A stretch of DNA of 64,000 nucleotides from Methanosphaera sp. ISO3-F5 (GTDB taxonomy: Archaea > Methanobacteriota > Methanobacteria > Methanobacteriales > Methanobacteriaceae): contig NZ_CP118753.2 of the NCBI RefSeq assembly GCF_034480035.2, positions 581,001 to 645,000 of the forward strand, read 5' to 3'. A model generated the notes under the pieces. It made no database searches. It saw only the letters and a program-made list of their open reading frames with translations, and was not told where the DNA came from. A program made the position numbers and the translations under genes. Shown here one piece after another: positions 18,363-27,375 of this stretch. Every line of letters starts with the position of its first letter. Position 1 is the stretch's first letter.

Positions 18363-19913
18363 TTATTTTTTTAATCGTTTAATCTGATATAATTTAACAT
18401 CATTTAATGTTAAAGTAAACAAAAGACCCAATGCTAAAAGAATCGAAGTAACACTCATAACTAATTTCATAGCATCAGTCAAAACAGTATTAACCACTTT
18501 CTCCTTAATACTGGTGTCTCCACGTAATTCAGTAACATTAACATGTCCCACCTTCTGAAGATATTCCTGACTTTCAGCATGGAATTGTTCATCACTAACC
18601 TGGCCAGGAGCATAAGTATTAACAGCATCATGTAATCCCCAAGTAGCACCAACAATAAGAATACAACCAATTATTGCAGTACCCATAGAAGTACCTAATG
18701 TCTGTCCTGTAGATAACAAACCTGAAGCAGAATTCTGATTTTCATCATTAGTACCAACTAAGGAAATATCCATTCCTAATGCCAATATAAATCCTAAACC
18801 AAATCCGAATAAGAACATTCCTGGTGCAATAGTATTAAATGTTGTGTTAACTCCAAACTGAGTTGAAAGAATTGTGGACGCAAACATTGAAATTAAAAAT
18901 CCTAATGTCATAATATTCTTATGATTAATCTTAACCGTAAGTTTAGGGGCAATTATTGATGCTAATAACAATCCTATAGTTGCAGGCAATAAGTTCAGAC
19001 CGGTTGAGAAAGCATCCAGTCGCAATACGCTCTGTAAAAATAAAGATATTGCAAATAATGAACCGCCCATAGCAAGACTAGTTATTAATCGTATAATTGT
19101 TCCAACACTTAAGTTGCGAACTTTAAGCATGTTAATATCAAGTATTGGTGTTTTATCCTGTTTTTTAATACCGTACTCATATGAAGCAAACAAGTATAAC
19201 ACTACTAATGATATGAGTACTAATGCAATGGTTATGAATACATGCTCTTCTAACAGGAGAATACCAAGTACAAATGTAATTAATCCGAATATTAATAGTA
19301 TTGAACCGGTTATATCAAAGTCTTTCATAGTTAATGAAGGTTTGAAATCCTCAATCTTACCAGAGAATAGGAATACTATTACTATGATTATTAATTCTAT
19401 TATAAAACCATATCTCCATGTAAGAAATGTGGTTACTACACCACCAAATAATGGTCCTACTGCAGCAGCAATTCCGGCCATTGCACTTATTATTGCTAAT
19501 GCAAGGGTACGTTTATCTTTTTTGTATGTTTGACTAGCTATTGATATAGTTGCAGGTGTCATTAATGATCCACCAATTCCCTCTAGTAATGACCATCCTA
19601 TGAATAACATTAATGCATTCTGACTGATTGATGCAATTAATGCACCTATACCATATATTCCTGCACCAAGAAGGAATACTTTCTTTTTTCCTATAATATC
19701 TTGTAGTTTTGATCCAACTAACATTAATGATGCGGTAATTAATGTATAAAAACTAATAATTAATTGTATTGTGCTGACTGTTGTATTCAAATCGGATACT
19801 AACTGTGATATTGCCACGTTCATGAATGTAGAATCTAGGGTAATTATGAAGGTGGCTAGGGATATTAGTATCAGTGGAATCCAAGTAACTGTCACTATTT
19901 CATTTTCATCCAT
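18363..19913 (-). CDS. MFS drug-efflux transporter (DHA2/EmrB-QacA type)
   Basis: A 516-residue protein with about 14 membrane helices. The N-terminal TM1 motif LDSTFMNVAISQL (motif D1 of 14-TMS exporters), the loop 2-3 motif GSKLQDIIGKKKVFLLGAGIY and the motif-C segment AMAGIAAAVGPLFGG in TM5 identify a proton-driven multidrug exporter. A large extracytoplasmic loop lies before the last helix (HDAVNTYAPGQVSDEQFH...). The start is supported by GGAGGATAA 8 bp upstream. The gene lies between prefoldin alpha and ftsY, inside an otherwise translation-related cluster, with wider spacers on both sides (142 and 165 bp). That suggests a later insertion, possibly by horizontal transfer. Confidence 0.9.
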   Translation of the reverse strand: MDENEIVTVTWIPLILISLATFIITLDSTFMNVAISQLVSDLNTTVSTIQLIISFYTLITASLMLVGSKLQDIIGKKKVFLLGAGIYGIGALIASISQNALMLFIGWSLLEGIGGSLMTPATISIASQTYKKDKRTLALAIISAMAGIAAAVGPLFGGVVTTFLTWRYGFIIELIIIVIVFLFSGKIEDFKPSLTMKDFDITGSILLIFGLITFVLGILLLEEHVFITIALVLISLVVLYLFASYEYGIKKQDKTPILDINMLKVRNLSVGTIIRLITSLAMGGSLFAISLFLQSVLRLDAFSTGLNLLPATIGLLLASIIAPKLTVKINHKNIMTLGFLISMFASTILSTQFGVNTTFNTIAPGMFLFGFGLGFILALGMDISLVGTNDENQNSASGLLSTGQTLGTSMGTAIIGCILIVGATWGLHDAVNTYAPGQVSDEQFHAESQEYLQKVGHVNVTELRGDTSIKEKVVNTVLTDAMKLVMSVTSILLALGLLFTLTLNDVKLYQIKRLKK

Positions 19914-20078
19914 GGAAGTTATCCTCCAATTTAATTATAATTAAATGTTATTTATGGTAATATTCAATATTTATTTTTTTATTAAAATGAAAATAGCGTC
20001 TTTCAAAATAAGTGATATCTAAAAATATGAGTTTAATGTTGGTGGTTAAAATAAAAGAAAGTAGGATACATAGAGTAA

Positions 20079-20495
20079 TTATTGTACTCCTGTTTCTTTC
20101 ATTAATCTTTCTACTTCTGGTCTTCTTTGAGTAATGTAATCATTAATTTTCTGTAATTGTTCAGTTAATGATCTGATTAATTTTTCTACTTCTTCTTTGT
20201 CTTGTTTAAGAGTTTCCTCAGTTTCTTCTCTGCTTCTTTTTATTGCTACATCAGAACCTACGCCAACAATAATATCTTCATTTTTAAGTTCTGTTGTGAT
20301 GAAACATCCAGCTCCTATTGGAATTAAGGTTTCTTTTCCGGTAGCTCCTTTAATTCCTTTAACAGCTTCCTGGGCAGAGCGAATATCATTTAATGATACG
20401 TTTAATTGTTCAATCTGTTGGGTGATTGTTTCCCCTTGTTGTTGTAACTGATTAATCTCCTTAACCATTTGTTCTAATTTTTGTCTATCTTCCAT
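20079..20495 (-). CDS. pfdA: Prefoldin alpha subunit
   Basis: A 138-residue subunit of the hexameric prefoldin chaperone, which holds nascent chains for the thermosome. Two long coiled coils (residues about 1-50 and 88-138, Gln/Glu rich) flank the central double beta-hairpin region LIPIGAGCFITTELKNEDIIVGVGSDVAIKRS. The length is normal. A TAGGAGTG ribosome binding site precedes the ATG. It lies 35 bp downstream of the L18Ae gene in the archaeal translation cluster. Confidence 0.95.
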   Translation of the reverse strand: MEDRQKLEQMVKEINQLQQQGETITQQIEQLNVSLNDIRSAQEAVKGIKGATGKETLIPIGAGCFITTELKNEDIIVGVGSDVAIKRSREETEETLKQDKEEVEKLIRSLTEQLQKINDYITQRRPEVERLMKETGVQ

Positions 20496-20530
20496 TGGAA
20501 CACACTCCTATTTATAGTGTACCATGAAGT

Positions 20531-20755
20531 TTATAATAAACTTTTTACGATAGGATCAGTTACTTCATCTGCTGATATTTCAGAGATATCGTCGAAGATG
20601 ATTTGGTCTCTGTTTAATCTGTGTTTACTACCAAATTCAGAATATAATTTTTCTTCAACATCTTCTACTTTTATTGCTTTTAATTCTCTTGTGAATACTT
20701 TGGTCTTATCAACATCTAAAAGTTTTCCTTTTACTCTAAATATTTTTGTTTTCAT
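20531..20755 (-). CDS. rpl18a: Ribosomal protein L18Ae (LX/L20a)
   Basis: A 74-residue large-subunit ribosomal protein. The conserved start KIFRVKGK, the central [24 protein letters not shown] and the final [14 protein letters not shown] match archaeal L18Ae/LX. Its ATG overlaps the aIF6 stop by 4 bp, indicating translational coupling. This gene order (aIF6, L18Ae, prefoldin) is conserved in Methanobacteriales. Confidence 0.92.
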   Translation of the reverse strand: MKTKIFRVKGKLLDVDKTKVFTRELKAIKVEDVEEKLYSEFGSKHRLNRDQIIFDDISEISADEVTDPIVKSLL

Positions 20756-21426
20756 AATGTTCCCTCAAATAAGTTGAATACTTGATCAATCCTTGCTAGT
20801 TCGGGTCCTGTAGTTTTATTTCCTACAATAACTCCGTTAGAATTTGCAATGATACATGCTCCTACGAGTTTTACTCCACGGTTAACTGTACCAATCTCTG
20901 CAGGTACTCCTAATACATCTTCAACTAAGTCTAGTTCTTCATCTGTTGCATCAGGATGAACTAAAGCACCTTTATTGGTTGCTGCAATTGTTGAACCAAC
21001 AATATCCAGACCGGCTATGGTACTTTCTACAATTTCCACATCTAAGGTATCTCTGATGATTTTCTTTGCATCACTTGACAATTCTGGATTTACAATAGCT
21101 CCATTGTCGTTAGCTACAATAATGTTACCTATTGCAGTTAATTTGTCTGGTATTATTTCCACGTTAATATCATGTTCACTTAGTATATCTAATTCATGTG
21201 AAAAGACATATGGTGATACAAGTAGACCGTTAGAATTTCCAGCCATTAATGCTCCTGCTAGATTACTACCACAGATTGGCGTTTTTATTATTGGTACTTG
21301 TAAAGTTTCTTCGATACTTTTTAAATATGTATCTTGGAGTCCCTGTGAAACTATAGCAACATTATCTTTTGCAAGTATAGAAACACCTAAATTAGGATTT
21401 CCATCAATATCGAATCTTTGTATCAT
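20752..21426 (-). CDS. eif6: Translation initiation factor aIF6
   Basis: A 224-residue pentein-fold factor that binds the 50S subunit via L23/uL14 and prevents early subunit joining. Five quasi-identical repeats are visible, each built around a motif such as [39 protein letters not shown] and [16 protein letters not shown]. Length and repeat number are as expected. It is 4 bp overlapped with L18Ae downstream and 214 bp from L31e upstream; that larger gap could hold an internal promoter. Confidence 0.96.
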   Translation of the reverse strand: MIQRFDIDGNPNLGVSILAKDNVAIVSQGLQDTYLKSIEETLQVPIIKTPICGSNLAGALMAGNSNGLLVSPYVFSHELDILSEHDINVEIIPDKLTAIGNIIVANDNGAIVNPELSSDAKKIIRDTLDVEIVESTIAGLDIVGSTIAATNKGALVHPDATDEELDLVEDVLGVPAEIGTVNRGVKLVGACIIANSNGVIVGNKTTGPELARIDQVFNLFEGTL

Positions 21427-21640
21427 TTTATCACTCCATCTGTGAGTTTTATTAAATATGTATCAATATAATTAAAATGCCCACCTCTCAAACATTCTAA
21501 ATTATATTTAAGTAGGGAAGAGAGTTGATTAAGTTCTCTTGTACATGTATACATTATTATCTACTTCTTTAGTAACTCGTAATTTATGATAAAGAAAATA
21601 GATAACATAATAATCTCATAGTTAGCATTTAGTAAAAAAA

Positions 21641-21886
21641 TTATTCATCTACTAATGTTACTTCTACTGTACCGTCTTCTTCAACAGCTTTAACTTTAAT
21701 TTTTGATGGGATTTTTTCTCGTCCTCTTTCCCAAATTTTTTCGTTAACAGCTGTGTCAATTATAACATCTTCAGCTTTCATATGTTTTTGAATGAATTCT
21801 CTGATGTATCTCATTGCTTTTGGTGACCTTTTAGTTCTAGGTACTCTTTTTACATCTCTAAGAGGAATTGTGTAAATTCTTTCCAT
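21641..21886 (-). CDS. rpl31e: Ribosomal protein L31e
   Basis: An 81-residue large-subunit protein located near the peptide exit tunnel. The sequence [34 protein letters not shown] is characteristic, and the C-terminal beta strands ([17 protein letters not shown]) are complete. An AGGAGCG ribosome binding site precedes the ATG. It is 51 bp downstream of L39e. Confidence 0.96.
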   Translation of the reverse strand: MERIYTIPLRDVKRVPRTKRSPKAMRYIREFIQKHMKAEDVIIDTAVNEKIWERGREKIPSKIKVKAVEEDGTVEVTLVDE

Positions 21887-21937
21887 TCTAATACGCTCCT
21901 ATAAATTATATAAAAATCAAAGATAAACTCTAAAAGC

Positions 21938-22093
21938 TTATACTTTAATTTTGCTTCTTCTCCATTGTCTAGCTTTTGGATGAGTTCTTAATTTTCTTGA
22001 TGTTTTTATCATAGCAAATATAGGAACTCTTCTGTTTTGTTTGCCTTTTTTAGCTAATCTTAATTTTTTTGGTAAATTTTTGTTACGACTCAT
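21938..22093 (-). CDS. rpl39e: Ribosomal protein L39e
   Basis: A 51-residue, very basic protein that lines the ribosomal exit tunnel. The reading frame begins [20 protein letters not shown], continues through [17 protein letters not shown], and ends WRRSKIKV, the standard archaeal L39e pattern. It begins 2 bp after the stop of the upstream PP-loop gene and sits directly before L31e, its usual partner. Confidence 0.95.
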   Translation of the reverse strand: MSRNKNLPKKLRLAKKGKQNRRVPIFAMIKTSRKLRTHPKARQWRRSKIKV

Positions 22094-22095
22094 TT

Positions 22096-22677
22096 TTACT
22101 TCCATCCTATAACTCTTGATTGAATATGCTGGGGAAATATTTCATTAATGTTCTGTCCCTTCTCTTCAAGCAATACTCTAATTTCCATCTCATAATCTGA
22201 ACTATTATGAATATCACTCTCAGCCTTTTGGAGATTAAATAATCTGTCACTAGTATCATTGATTGTCTTATAACCAATACCTGTTAAGTTAACATACTGG
22301 ACATTCTTCCTATCCTCTAAACTTTGAATCTCATTCTGTGTAAGCTTAGGAATTCTGTCTTCACGTCTAGTGCCATCAGCTATTAAATCAAACTCATCAG
22401 CTAAATACTCAATAACCTCATGATGAATATGGTTAATTCCATTATTAGGAAATTGATCTTCAATTATCATATCCACAGCAGTATTTAAAATACTAGTATC
22501 TAACTTCAATACTCTGTGCTTAAATCCTAAACTGTTTGCTGATTCTATTGCTGGCTTGGATGAATTAAAAACACCAAAGTTAATGGTTATTAATTCAACA
22601 TCATAACCAAGTTTATCCAAAATAACGGCCATTAATGAACTATCTTTACCGCCACTATATAATACAGCTGTCTTCAT
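22096..22677 (-). CDS. Small PP-loop ATPase of the translation cluster
   Basis: A 193-residue adenine-nucleotide alpha-hydrolase-like protein. The PP-loop is SGGKDSS at residues 8-14, right at the N-terminus as in QueC, Dph6 and asparagine-synthase-like enzymes. A second conserved patch, [19 protein letters not shown] near residue 98, would bind the substrate or AMP. The family is conserved next to L39e/L31e in methanogens, and a role in tRNA or translation-factor modification is likely but unproven. It stops 2 bp before L39e, so the genes are co-transcribed. The specific reaction is unknown. Confidence 0.7.
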   Translation of the reverse strand: MKTAVLYSGGKDSSLMAVILDKLGYDVELITINFGVFNSSKPAIESANSLGFKHRVLKLDTSILNTAVDMIIEDQFPNNGINHIHHEVIEYLADEFDLIADGTRREDRIPKLTQNEIQSLEDRKNVQYVNLTGIGYKTINDTSDRLFNLQKAESDIHNSSDYEMEIRVLLEEKGQNINEIFPQHIQSRVIGWK

Positions 22678-22712
22678 AAAAATACACGATATATCATATA
22701 ATATGAAAAAGA

Positions 22713-23069
22713 TTATTTTCTTGTGATATGAATTTCACGTTTAGTATTAGTTGTTTCTCTTAAGATTTGTTTTAATGTAGCATCACTAACTGGAATCTGT
22801 ATTCTACCAGATTGTGCCATTTGAATTAGTTGCATTTCAATTGCATTAACTAGTTCTGCCTTTGTTAATCTTAAGTTAGCGAGTCTTTGACGTGCTTCTG
22901 GGGACAAAATCTGTCTAAGTGCATTTTTCTTTTGCGCTTCATACTGTTGTCTCATCTGCTCTTCTTGTTGCATTTGTTGGTAATTAGTACCTTGCTGTTG
23001 TTGAGCAGCCATTTGCTGTTGTTGAAGTTGTTCCATTCTTCTACGTCTAATTTCGTCAAGTTCACTCAT
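22713..23069 (-). CDS. PDCD5/TFAR19-family DNA-binding protein
   Basis: A 118-residue protein with a Gln-rich helical N-terminus ([13 protein letters not shown]) followed by the compact three-helix core: [37 protein letters not shown] and [20 protein letters not shown]. Archaeal members bind nucleic acid and are conserved beside S19e; the eukaryotic relative is PDCD5. The exact function is unknown. The Gln-rich segment is longer than usual. It lies 46 bp downstream of S19e and 35 bp upstream of the PP-loop gene. Confidence 0.93.
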   Translation of the reverse strand: MSELDEIRRRRMEQLQQQQMAAQQQQGTNYQQMQQEEQMRQQYEAQKKNALRQILSPEARQRLANLRLTKAELVNAIEMQLIQMAQSGRIQIPVSDATLKQILRETTNTKREIHITRK

Positions 23070-23115
23070 TTAATACAACTCCCTTTTGTTTTAGTATCAT
23101 ACCAAAATAATTTAA

Positions 23116-23553
23116 TTAGTATTTTGATAATTCAGGAATATCTTTTATGATTTCAGCAGCTTTTTTATCTAAGTAAGATTGACCTGCAGGTGATACAGCT
23201 CTACCTTCTTCTGTTTTAACTACGTAACCTGCTTCTTCAAGTTGTTGTAAAGCAGTTCTTATGATGGATCCACTTCCTTTTCTGAATTTTTCAGGACTGG
23301 TTCCTCTGTCTTTGTTTCCACCATATTTGGTTTGTAATCTGCTAAGTCCTACTGGACCATCCATATAAACTCTTCTTAATAAAGCTGCTGTTCTTACATA
23401 CCACCAATCTGGGTTTTCAGGTCTGCGTTCTTTGTGAACACCAGTTTTAACAAACTGTGACCATGCTGGTGCGTTTATTTTATCATTTTCTTTAAAATCT
23501 TCACTTAATGCGCTGATTAAACTTTCAGCAGGTACATCGAATGCTGTTGTCAT
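23116..23553 (-). CDS. rps19e: Ribosomal protein S19e
   Basis: A 145-residue small-subunit protein of winged-helix fold that binds 16S rRNA in the head. Signature segments are TAFDVPAESLISALSEDFKE, WYVRTAALLRRVYMDGPVG, and the C-terminal SGSIIRTALQQLEEAGYVVKTEEGRAVSPAGQSYLDK. Length and start are as expected, with a TAGGAGG ribosome binding site just upstream. Confidence 0.96.
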   Translation of the reverse strand: MTTAFDVPAESLISALSEDFKENDKINAPAWSQFVKTGVHKERRPENPDWWYVRTAALLRRVYMDGPVGLSRLQTKYGGNKDRGTSPEKFRKGSGSIIRTALQQLEEAGYVVKTEEGRAVSPAGQSYLDKKAAEIIKDIPELSKY

Positions 23554-23623
23554 TGTTTAATTAGCCTCCTATTAAATTATAATGTTTTATTTTTAAAAAA
23601 TTGCCTATACTTAATAGAGATAA

Positions 23624-23884
23624 TTATTTTCTCTTATATAATACTGCAACATTACCACGAACATCAATTAACTTGGATTTTGTAGCTGAAACAATTTCTT
23701 CTAAAAACTCATCCTTATTGGATGCAATAGTTCTAGAAAAACGAATCTTAACAATTTCACCATTCTTTAACTGACGTTTGATTTCTTCAATAACATTTTC
23801 ATTAATACCATTCTTACCAATATTAATTTCAACTGCATTTAAAGAATTTCTCATTATTTCTTTTCTACTCTGGACTTTGCTCAA
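23624..23884 (-). CDS. YhbY/CRM-domain RNA-binding protein
   Basis: An 86-residue CRM-domain protein with the sequence NIGKNGINENVIEEIKRQLKNGEIVKIRFSR carrying the GxxG-type RNA-binding loop (GKNG). Bacterial YhbY binds pre-50S particles; the archaeal form is linked by context to ribosome or RNase P function. It lies between the RNase P component 4 gene, 33 bp upstream, and S19e, 70 bp downstream. Confidence 0.9.
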   Translation of the reverse strand: MSKVQSRKEIMRNSLNAVEINIGKNGINENVIEEIKRQLKNGEIVKIRFSRTIASNKDEFLEEIVSATKSKLIDVRGNVAVLYKRK

Positions 23885-23917
23885 ATTATCATGACTCCAA
23901 ATAATTAATATTTTAAC

Positions 23918-24235
23918 CTAGTTTTTCTTATGAGTGTAAGGAACTTTAGTTAAGTTACCACATTCAAGACATTTTCGGGTAATTGTATTACCAGAAAGTC
24001 TTACTCTTAAGTTAGCCCCTGGTTTAAGGAATTTATTACAATTTTTACAAAACCTTCCTCGCCAATAATAAGGTAATGTTATATTATATTTAGTAGAGAT
24101 ATTACGAGTTAACTTAACATAACGATCAGAACGTTCTGGGTGAGATGAAAACTCTTTTTCAGCCTGATTAAATAAAATCTGCATTCTTTCTAATGCTATT
24201 TTATTAACATACTTTGGTCGTTTTCTTCTACTCAA
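23918..24235 (-). CDS. rnp4: Ribonuclease P protein component 4 (Rpp21/Rpr2)
   Basis: A 105-residue zinc-ribbon subunit of RNase P, which trims tRNA 5' leaders. The N-terminal helical part (ALERMQILFNQAEKEF and RSDRYVKLTRNISTKYN) docks on Rpp29. The C-terminal ribbon has two cysteine pairs, FCKNCNKFL and RKCLECG. It is the first gene of the minus-strand translation cluster. Confidence 0.95.
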   Translation of the reverse strand: MSRRKRPKYVNKIALERMQILFNQAEKEFSSHPERSDRYVKLTRNISTKYNITLPYYWRGRFCKNCNKFLKPGANLRVRLSGNTITRKCLECGNLTKVPYTHKKN

Positions 24236-24574
24236 AAATATCTAATCCTCTAAAAAATATAGAATATTCTTCTTAAGTGCAAGGAATGAAATTATGAAAA
24301 ATACATAAAATCTAGATAGTAAACTTAAGAATAATAATATAATTTATGTAATCAATTACTTAAATATGTTATGCCCATAAAAGATAGACAAAATAATAAA
24401 CCCCATAAAACAGGTATAAACAATAATACAAACAACAATTAAAGTAATAAATGAGGGATAAAAAAATAAAAAATAGAAAAGTATTAATAACAGAACAGAT
24501 TAAACACCACAAAACCAATCACATATTTCTAGAAATTTTGATGGTGATGATTATATTTACAATATAATATAATA
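24236..24574. other. Intergenic region upstream of the translation cluster
   Basis: A 339-bp AT-rich gap between RNase P component 4 and the kinase-like gene. Both neighbours are on the minus strand, so it should contain the cluster's promoter and the end of the kinase transcript. A 23-codon frame on the plus strand at 24370 is Asn-rich noise. No RNA gene was recognised. Confidence 0.45.
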
Positions 24575-25117
24575 CTATAACATTTGGAAATAATCTGCTA
24601 AATAATCAATTTCTCCTAAACTAAAAGACACATCACCATTAATAACATCAACAATCTCATCTGCCAACTCATCAATACTTTTATTGCTTGTTTCAATCTC
24701 TTGTATACAGTCACCATATGTTTCATAACTTTCTGATGTACAAATTCCAAGTATCTCAGCAGAAACATTCTCCTGTATCTTTTCATCTTTCCAATCACGA
24801 GTATTTAACCTATCCCTAAGAATAAGCGGATCACATCTTAATACAATAACCAAGTCTGCATTAGGATAATCCTGTGCCAAATGACCTTCAAAAATTATCA
24901 GTTCCTTCTGAGAATCTCTGACAATAGCATCAACAACTGGCACCATTTTATCAGTATCAACAATTTTATACCCTCTTTTTTCATCAGTACCTAAATTAAG
25001 ATCATAATCCTCAAGCAAACTGTTTATACTAATAAATGTAGCATCAATCTTCTCTCTTAGTTTAGATGTAACTGACGTTTTTCCTGTACCTGGAGTTCCA
25101 GTAATAATTACTAACAT
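24575..25117 (-). CDS. Fap7/hCINAP-like adenylate kinase
   Basis: A 180-residue P-loop kinase with Walker A GTPGTGKTS at residues 7-15, an NMP-binding region FISINSLLEDYDL and the lid segment LRCDPLILRDRLNTRDWKDEKIQENVSAE. This matches the archaeal adenylate-kinase-like Fap7 group, which acts in the final maturation of 16S rRNA with uS11 in archaea and eukaryotes. A plain adenylate kinase role is the alternative. It follows the interrupted SpoIIM-family gene by 15 bp, an arrangement that is probably ancestral. Confidence 0.85.
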   Translation of the reverse strand: MLVIITGTPGTGKTSVTSKLREKIDATFISINSLLEDYDLNLGTDEKRGYKIVDTDKMVPVVDAIVRDSQKELIIFEGHLAQDYPNADLVIVLRCDPLILRDRLNTRDWKDEKIQENVSAEILGICTSESYETYGDCIQEIETSNKSIDELADEIVDVINGDVSFSLGEIDYLADYFQML

Positions 25118-25132
25118 AATAATTCTTCCTCA

Positions 25133-25645
25133 TTATACAACCATACTTAAAAGTAATGGTGTAACTGCTGCTTCAATAATTGCTGCAAATACTAATAGTA
25201 CAAATGATACTACAATAGTAAATATTATGTCTTTGAAGCAAATTTTCATATTCTCTACCTGTGAACTTAAATTCCCTGCAAATAATGCCTGAATACAAAG
25301 TAGTTCAGTCTTTGTTATTATAAATGCCCCTGTTAATGACAATATCAGTGCGGTTATTTCAAATATTCCATGAGGTACTGTTCCAACAAGGAATATTAGG
25401 GGTGTTGTTAATGTATAAACATATCCAATCAGAATACCATTTACTATTATTGCAAATATGGATAATAATGAGAATATTATTCCACCCGCAAGAATCACCA
25501 GATTTGCAGTAATATTGTTCACAAATAAGCTTACAACATTTTCACTAACGGATTCCATAGAAATTTCCTTTAGCATTTGTCTGATAATCTCGGTTACTAT
25601 TGCTTCAAAGCTTTTATTAAATACTGCTCCTATGATTATAGAGCC
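25133..25645 (-). pseudogene. SpoIIM/DUF95-family membrane protein, 3' part (interrupted)
   Basis: This segment encodes residues 33-202 of a SpoIIM/DUF95 integral membrane protein with about four to five helices, including NLVILAGGIIFSLLSIF, LIFLVGTVPHGIFEITALILSL and the conserved PHGIFE motif. The first 33 codons lie at 27399-27497, beyond a 1,753-bp inserted TnpB element. Codon 33 (Gly, GGC) is present on both sides as the duplicated target. A shortened product could start at the internal ATG at 25576, but it would lose the first membrane helix. SpoIIM in bacteria is a membrane component of engulfment; the archaeal role is unknown. Confidence 0.85.
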
Positions 25646-25668
25646 TGAGACTTGGCATAAATTAGTTT
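25646..25668 (+). repeat. Terminal inverted repeat, copy 1, tnpB 3' side
   Basis: The first 23 bp of the element match the inverted right end with three differences (positions 5, 6 and 19). A further shared GTAATACTT block follows inside both ends. Confidence 0.8.
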
Positions 25669-25699
25669 CAAGAGAAAAAAAGTAATACTTGAAAAAATA

Positions 25700-25870
25700 T
25701 TAACCTTTTTTTTCAAAATGATAACCTGTATTATGTCTTTGTTCAAATCAAATGTAACAATACCATTTTCTTTTATTGTTTATTTTTGAAAATGGTCTTG
25801 TATTTTTTTGATTTTCTCTGGGGCAGTCCGTGCCCACTTATACAGTCGTTCCTTGGGGAAGTTCTGCTTA
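25700..25870 (-). ncRNA. Candidate omegaRNA (guide RNA) of TnpB copy 1
   Basis: TnpB guide RNAs derive from the 3' end of tnpB and the adjoining element end. Here the minus strand contains a GGGCA-CGGAC-TGCCC stem-loop (plus coordinates 25821-25835) within the last codons of tnpB, followed by more than 130 nt of non-coding sequence to the element end. The guide would be read from the flanking SpoIIM sequence below 25646. The limits given are approximate, and no transcript evidence exists. Confidence 0.4.
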
Positions 25871-27108
25871 CTTTTACGTATGATGTTACATGCTGCGTTG
25901 ATATCTGCATTTATTAATGTTCCGGTGTTTGTTTTATAGAGTCCTCTTTTTATTCGTTTTCCTTTAAATTTATATTCCTCTTTTTTTTCTTCGTTTGTTT
26001 TGTAGGTTGGTAGTATGTCGTTGTCTAGGAAACTGCTTTTGCTTGTGTAGGATTCTTCGGTAATAATTAGTTTGATGTCGTATTTTTGGCATTGTGTTTT
26101 TAGTTTGTTTATGAATTTTTTGAAAGCTATTTGTGTGAATATTTGGTTTTGTTTTTTTCTCATATCTGTTTCGTATTGGAAGTTTTTGTTGTATCCGAGT
26201 ATTATGGTTCCTATGTCTTGTTTTTTGCATGTTTCTATTATGAATTTGGTTGTGTGATCTAGGAAGTTGTTTTGTATTGCTTTAAATTTGGTGTTTATTT
26301 TTTGTATTCGTTTGGATGTTTTTAGTCCCTGTTTGTTTAGTATTGATTGGTATTGTGCTGTTTTTTTGCATTTGAAGGCTATTTGATTTTTTAAAAATCG
26401 CCCGCCCACAATGTATGGGGTCCCTTCACTTGTAACAATGCTTGCAAAATTATTAACACCCAAATCAATACCCATCATTTTACTTTCGTCTAAATTTAGG
26501 GGCTCTTTTTTCATTTTGTATGTGAAATTGGCTTTAAACGTTTGTCCATTTTTTAGTGGTATAATTTCTACTTGTATAATCTTTTTGTCACGTATATTTT
26601 CAGGAATTCTAATACGTGGTCTGCAATCTTTGGATTTTAATTGTTTTTTATATTCTCTGCTTAAGGGTAATTCGATGTAACCCTGGGCTAATTTTTTCTT
26701 GGAAGAAGTTATTGACTCCTGTGGTATTAGGATATTATGTAAACGGTTATCTCTGGTTTTAGGTTTATTTGATGGTCGTTTATATTCATTATCGATGCTT
26801 TTATTTGTTAATGCCACATAGGAATTAAAAGATTCAACATGCTTTTTAATAACATTGTTTGCTATATGGGCTTGAATAAGTGAATAATCTTTACTGAATT
26901 CGGTTTTAACTTTAGTGATTATTGATTTGAAATTCAACTGTTTAAAATGTTTATCATCAGCACATTTGTCTAATTTAGTAGTTTTTATAGCATTATTTCT
27001 TAATTTATTTAATTTCAATGAAATATCCACTAAAACATTGAATTGTTTCTTAGAAAGACCTCGAATAAGAGTACTTTGAGTTAAATATATACAATTTTCA
27101 TCTATCAT
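25780..27108 (-). CDS. tnpB: TnpB, RNA-guided nuclease homolog lacking the zinc ribbon (copy 1)
   Basis: A 442-residue TnpB/OrfB protein. The RuvC-I motif is MMGIDLGVNNFASIV (catalytic Asp). At the position where most TnpBs have a glutamate (xxxExLxxK) this one has TIILGYNKNFQ, without it. The RuvC-III region is INADINAACNII. Between them the usual CxxC...CxxC ribbon is replaced by SYTSKSSFLDNDILP...KFKGKRIKRGLY, a layout known from one TnpB subgroup. The glutamates in ITEESYTSK are candidate replacements for the catalytic residue. TnpB nucleases cut DNA at the donor-joint sequence and favour retention of the element. It is nearly identical to copy 2, differing by roughly twenty substitutions and in the C-terminus. 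Confidence 0.85.
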   Translation of the reverse strand: MIDENCIYLTQSTLIRGLSKKQFNVLVDISLKLNKLRNNAIKTTKLDKCADDKHFKQLNFKSIITKVKTEFSKDYSLIQAHIANNVIKKHVESFNSYVALTNKSIDNEYKRPSNKPKTRDNRLHNILIPQESITSSKKKLAQGYIELPLSREYKKQLKSKDCRPRIRIPENIRDKKIIQVEIIPLKNGQTFKANFTYKMKKEPLNLDESKMMGIDLGVNNFASIVTSEGTPYIVGGRFLKNQIAFKCKKTAQYQSILNKQGLKTSKRIQKINTKFKAIQNNFLDHTTKFIIETCKKQDIGTIILGYNKNFQYETDMRKKQNQIFTQIAFKKFINKLKTQCQKYDIKLIITEESYTSKSSFLDNDILPTYKTNEEKKEEYKFKGKRIKRGLYKTNTGTLINADINAACNIIRKSKQNFPKERLYKWARTAPEKIKKIQDHFQK

Positions 27109-27245
27109 AATAATTAATACTGCTTATTTCACTCCATTAACTTTAAAACCGAAAAATCAAGAAAAGAATTTCATAAATAACAATTCTATGACTTCGATAA
27201 TATAAATTATAGAATAAAATGTATATAAGTTTAATCCAAGAGCAG

Positions 27246-27306
27246 TTGGTAAGTAATCAAGGGGGTCTTGGTAAGTAATCAGAGGGGGTCTTGATAAGTA
27301 ATATAT
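27246..27306 (-). repeat. Short tandem repeat in the tnpB upstream region, copy 1
   Basis: On the plus strand three units follow one another: GGTAAGTAATCAAGGGGGTC, then GGTAAGTAATCAGAGGGGGT, then GATAAGTAAT. Unit length is 22-23 bp. Copy 2 of the element has only two units (60892-60925), so repeat number is variable. The position, near the tnpB 5' end, suggests a transposase- or TnpB-binding array or promoter element. Confidence 0.75.
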
Positions 27307-27375
27307 TTCATATTCCTATACATACTTAACAATCATACTAAAAAAAAAGTTTCATCTACATAAAAAGTATTACAA

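Noticed and set aside
24370-24441. 23-codon plus-strand ORF near 24370
   Set aside because: Asn-rich, with no ribosome binding site and no similar product expected; most likely chance.
27246-27306. Possible CRISPR-like array from repeated GGTAAGTAATC units
   Set aside because: Units are contiguous with no unique spacers, and the number changes between copies of one mobile element.
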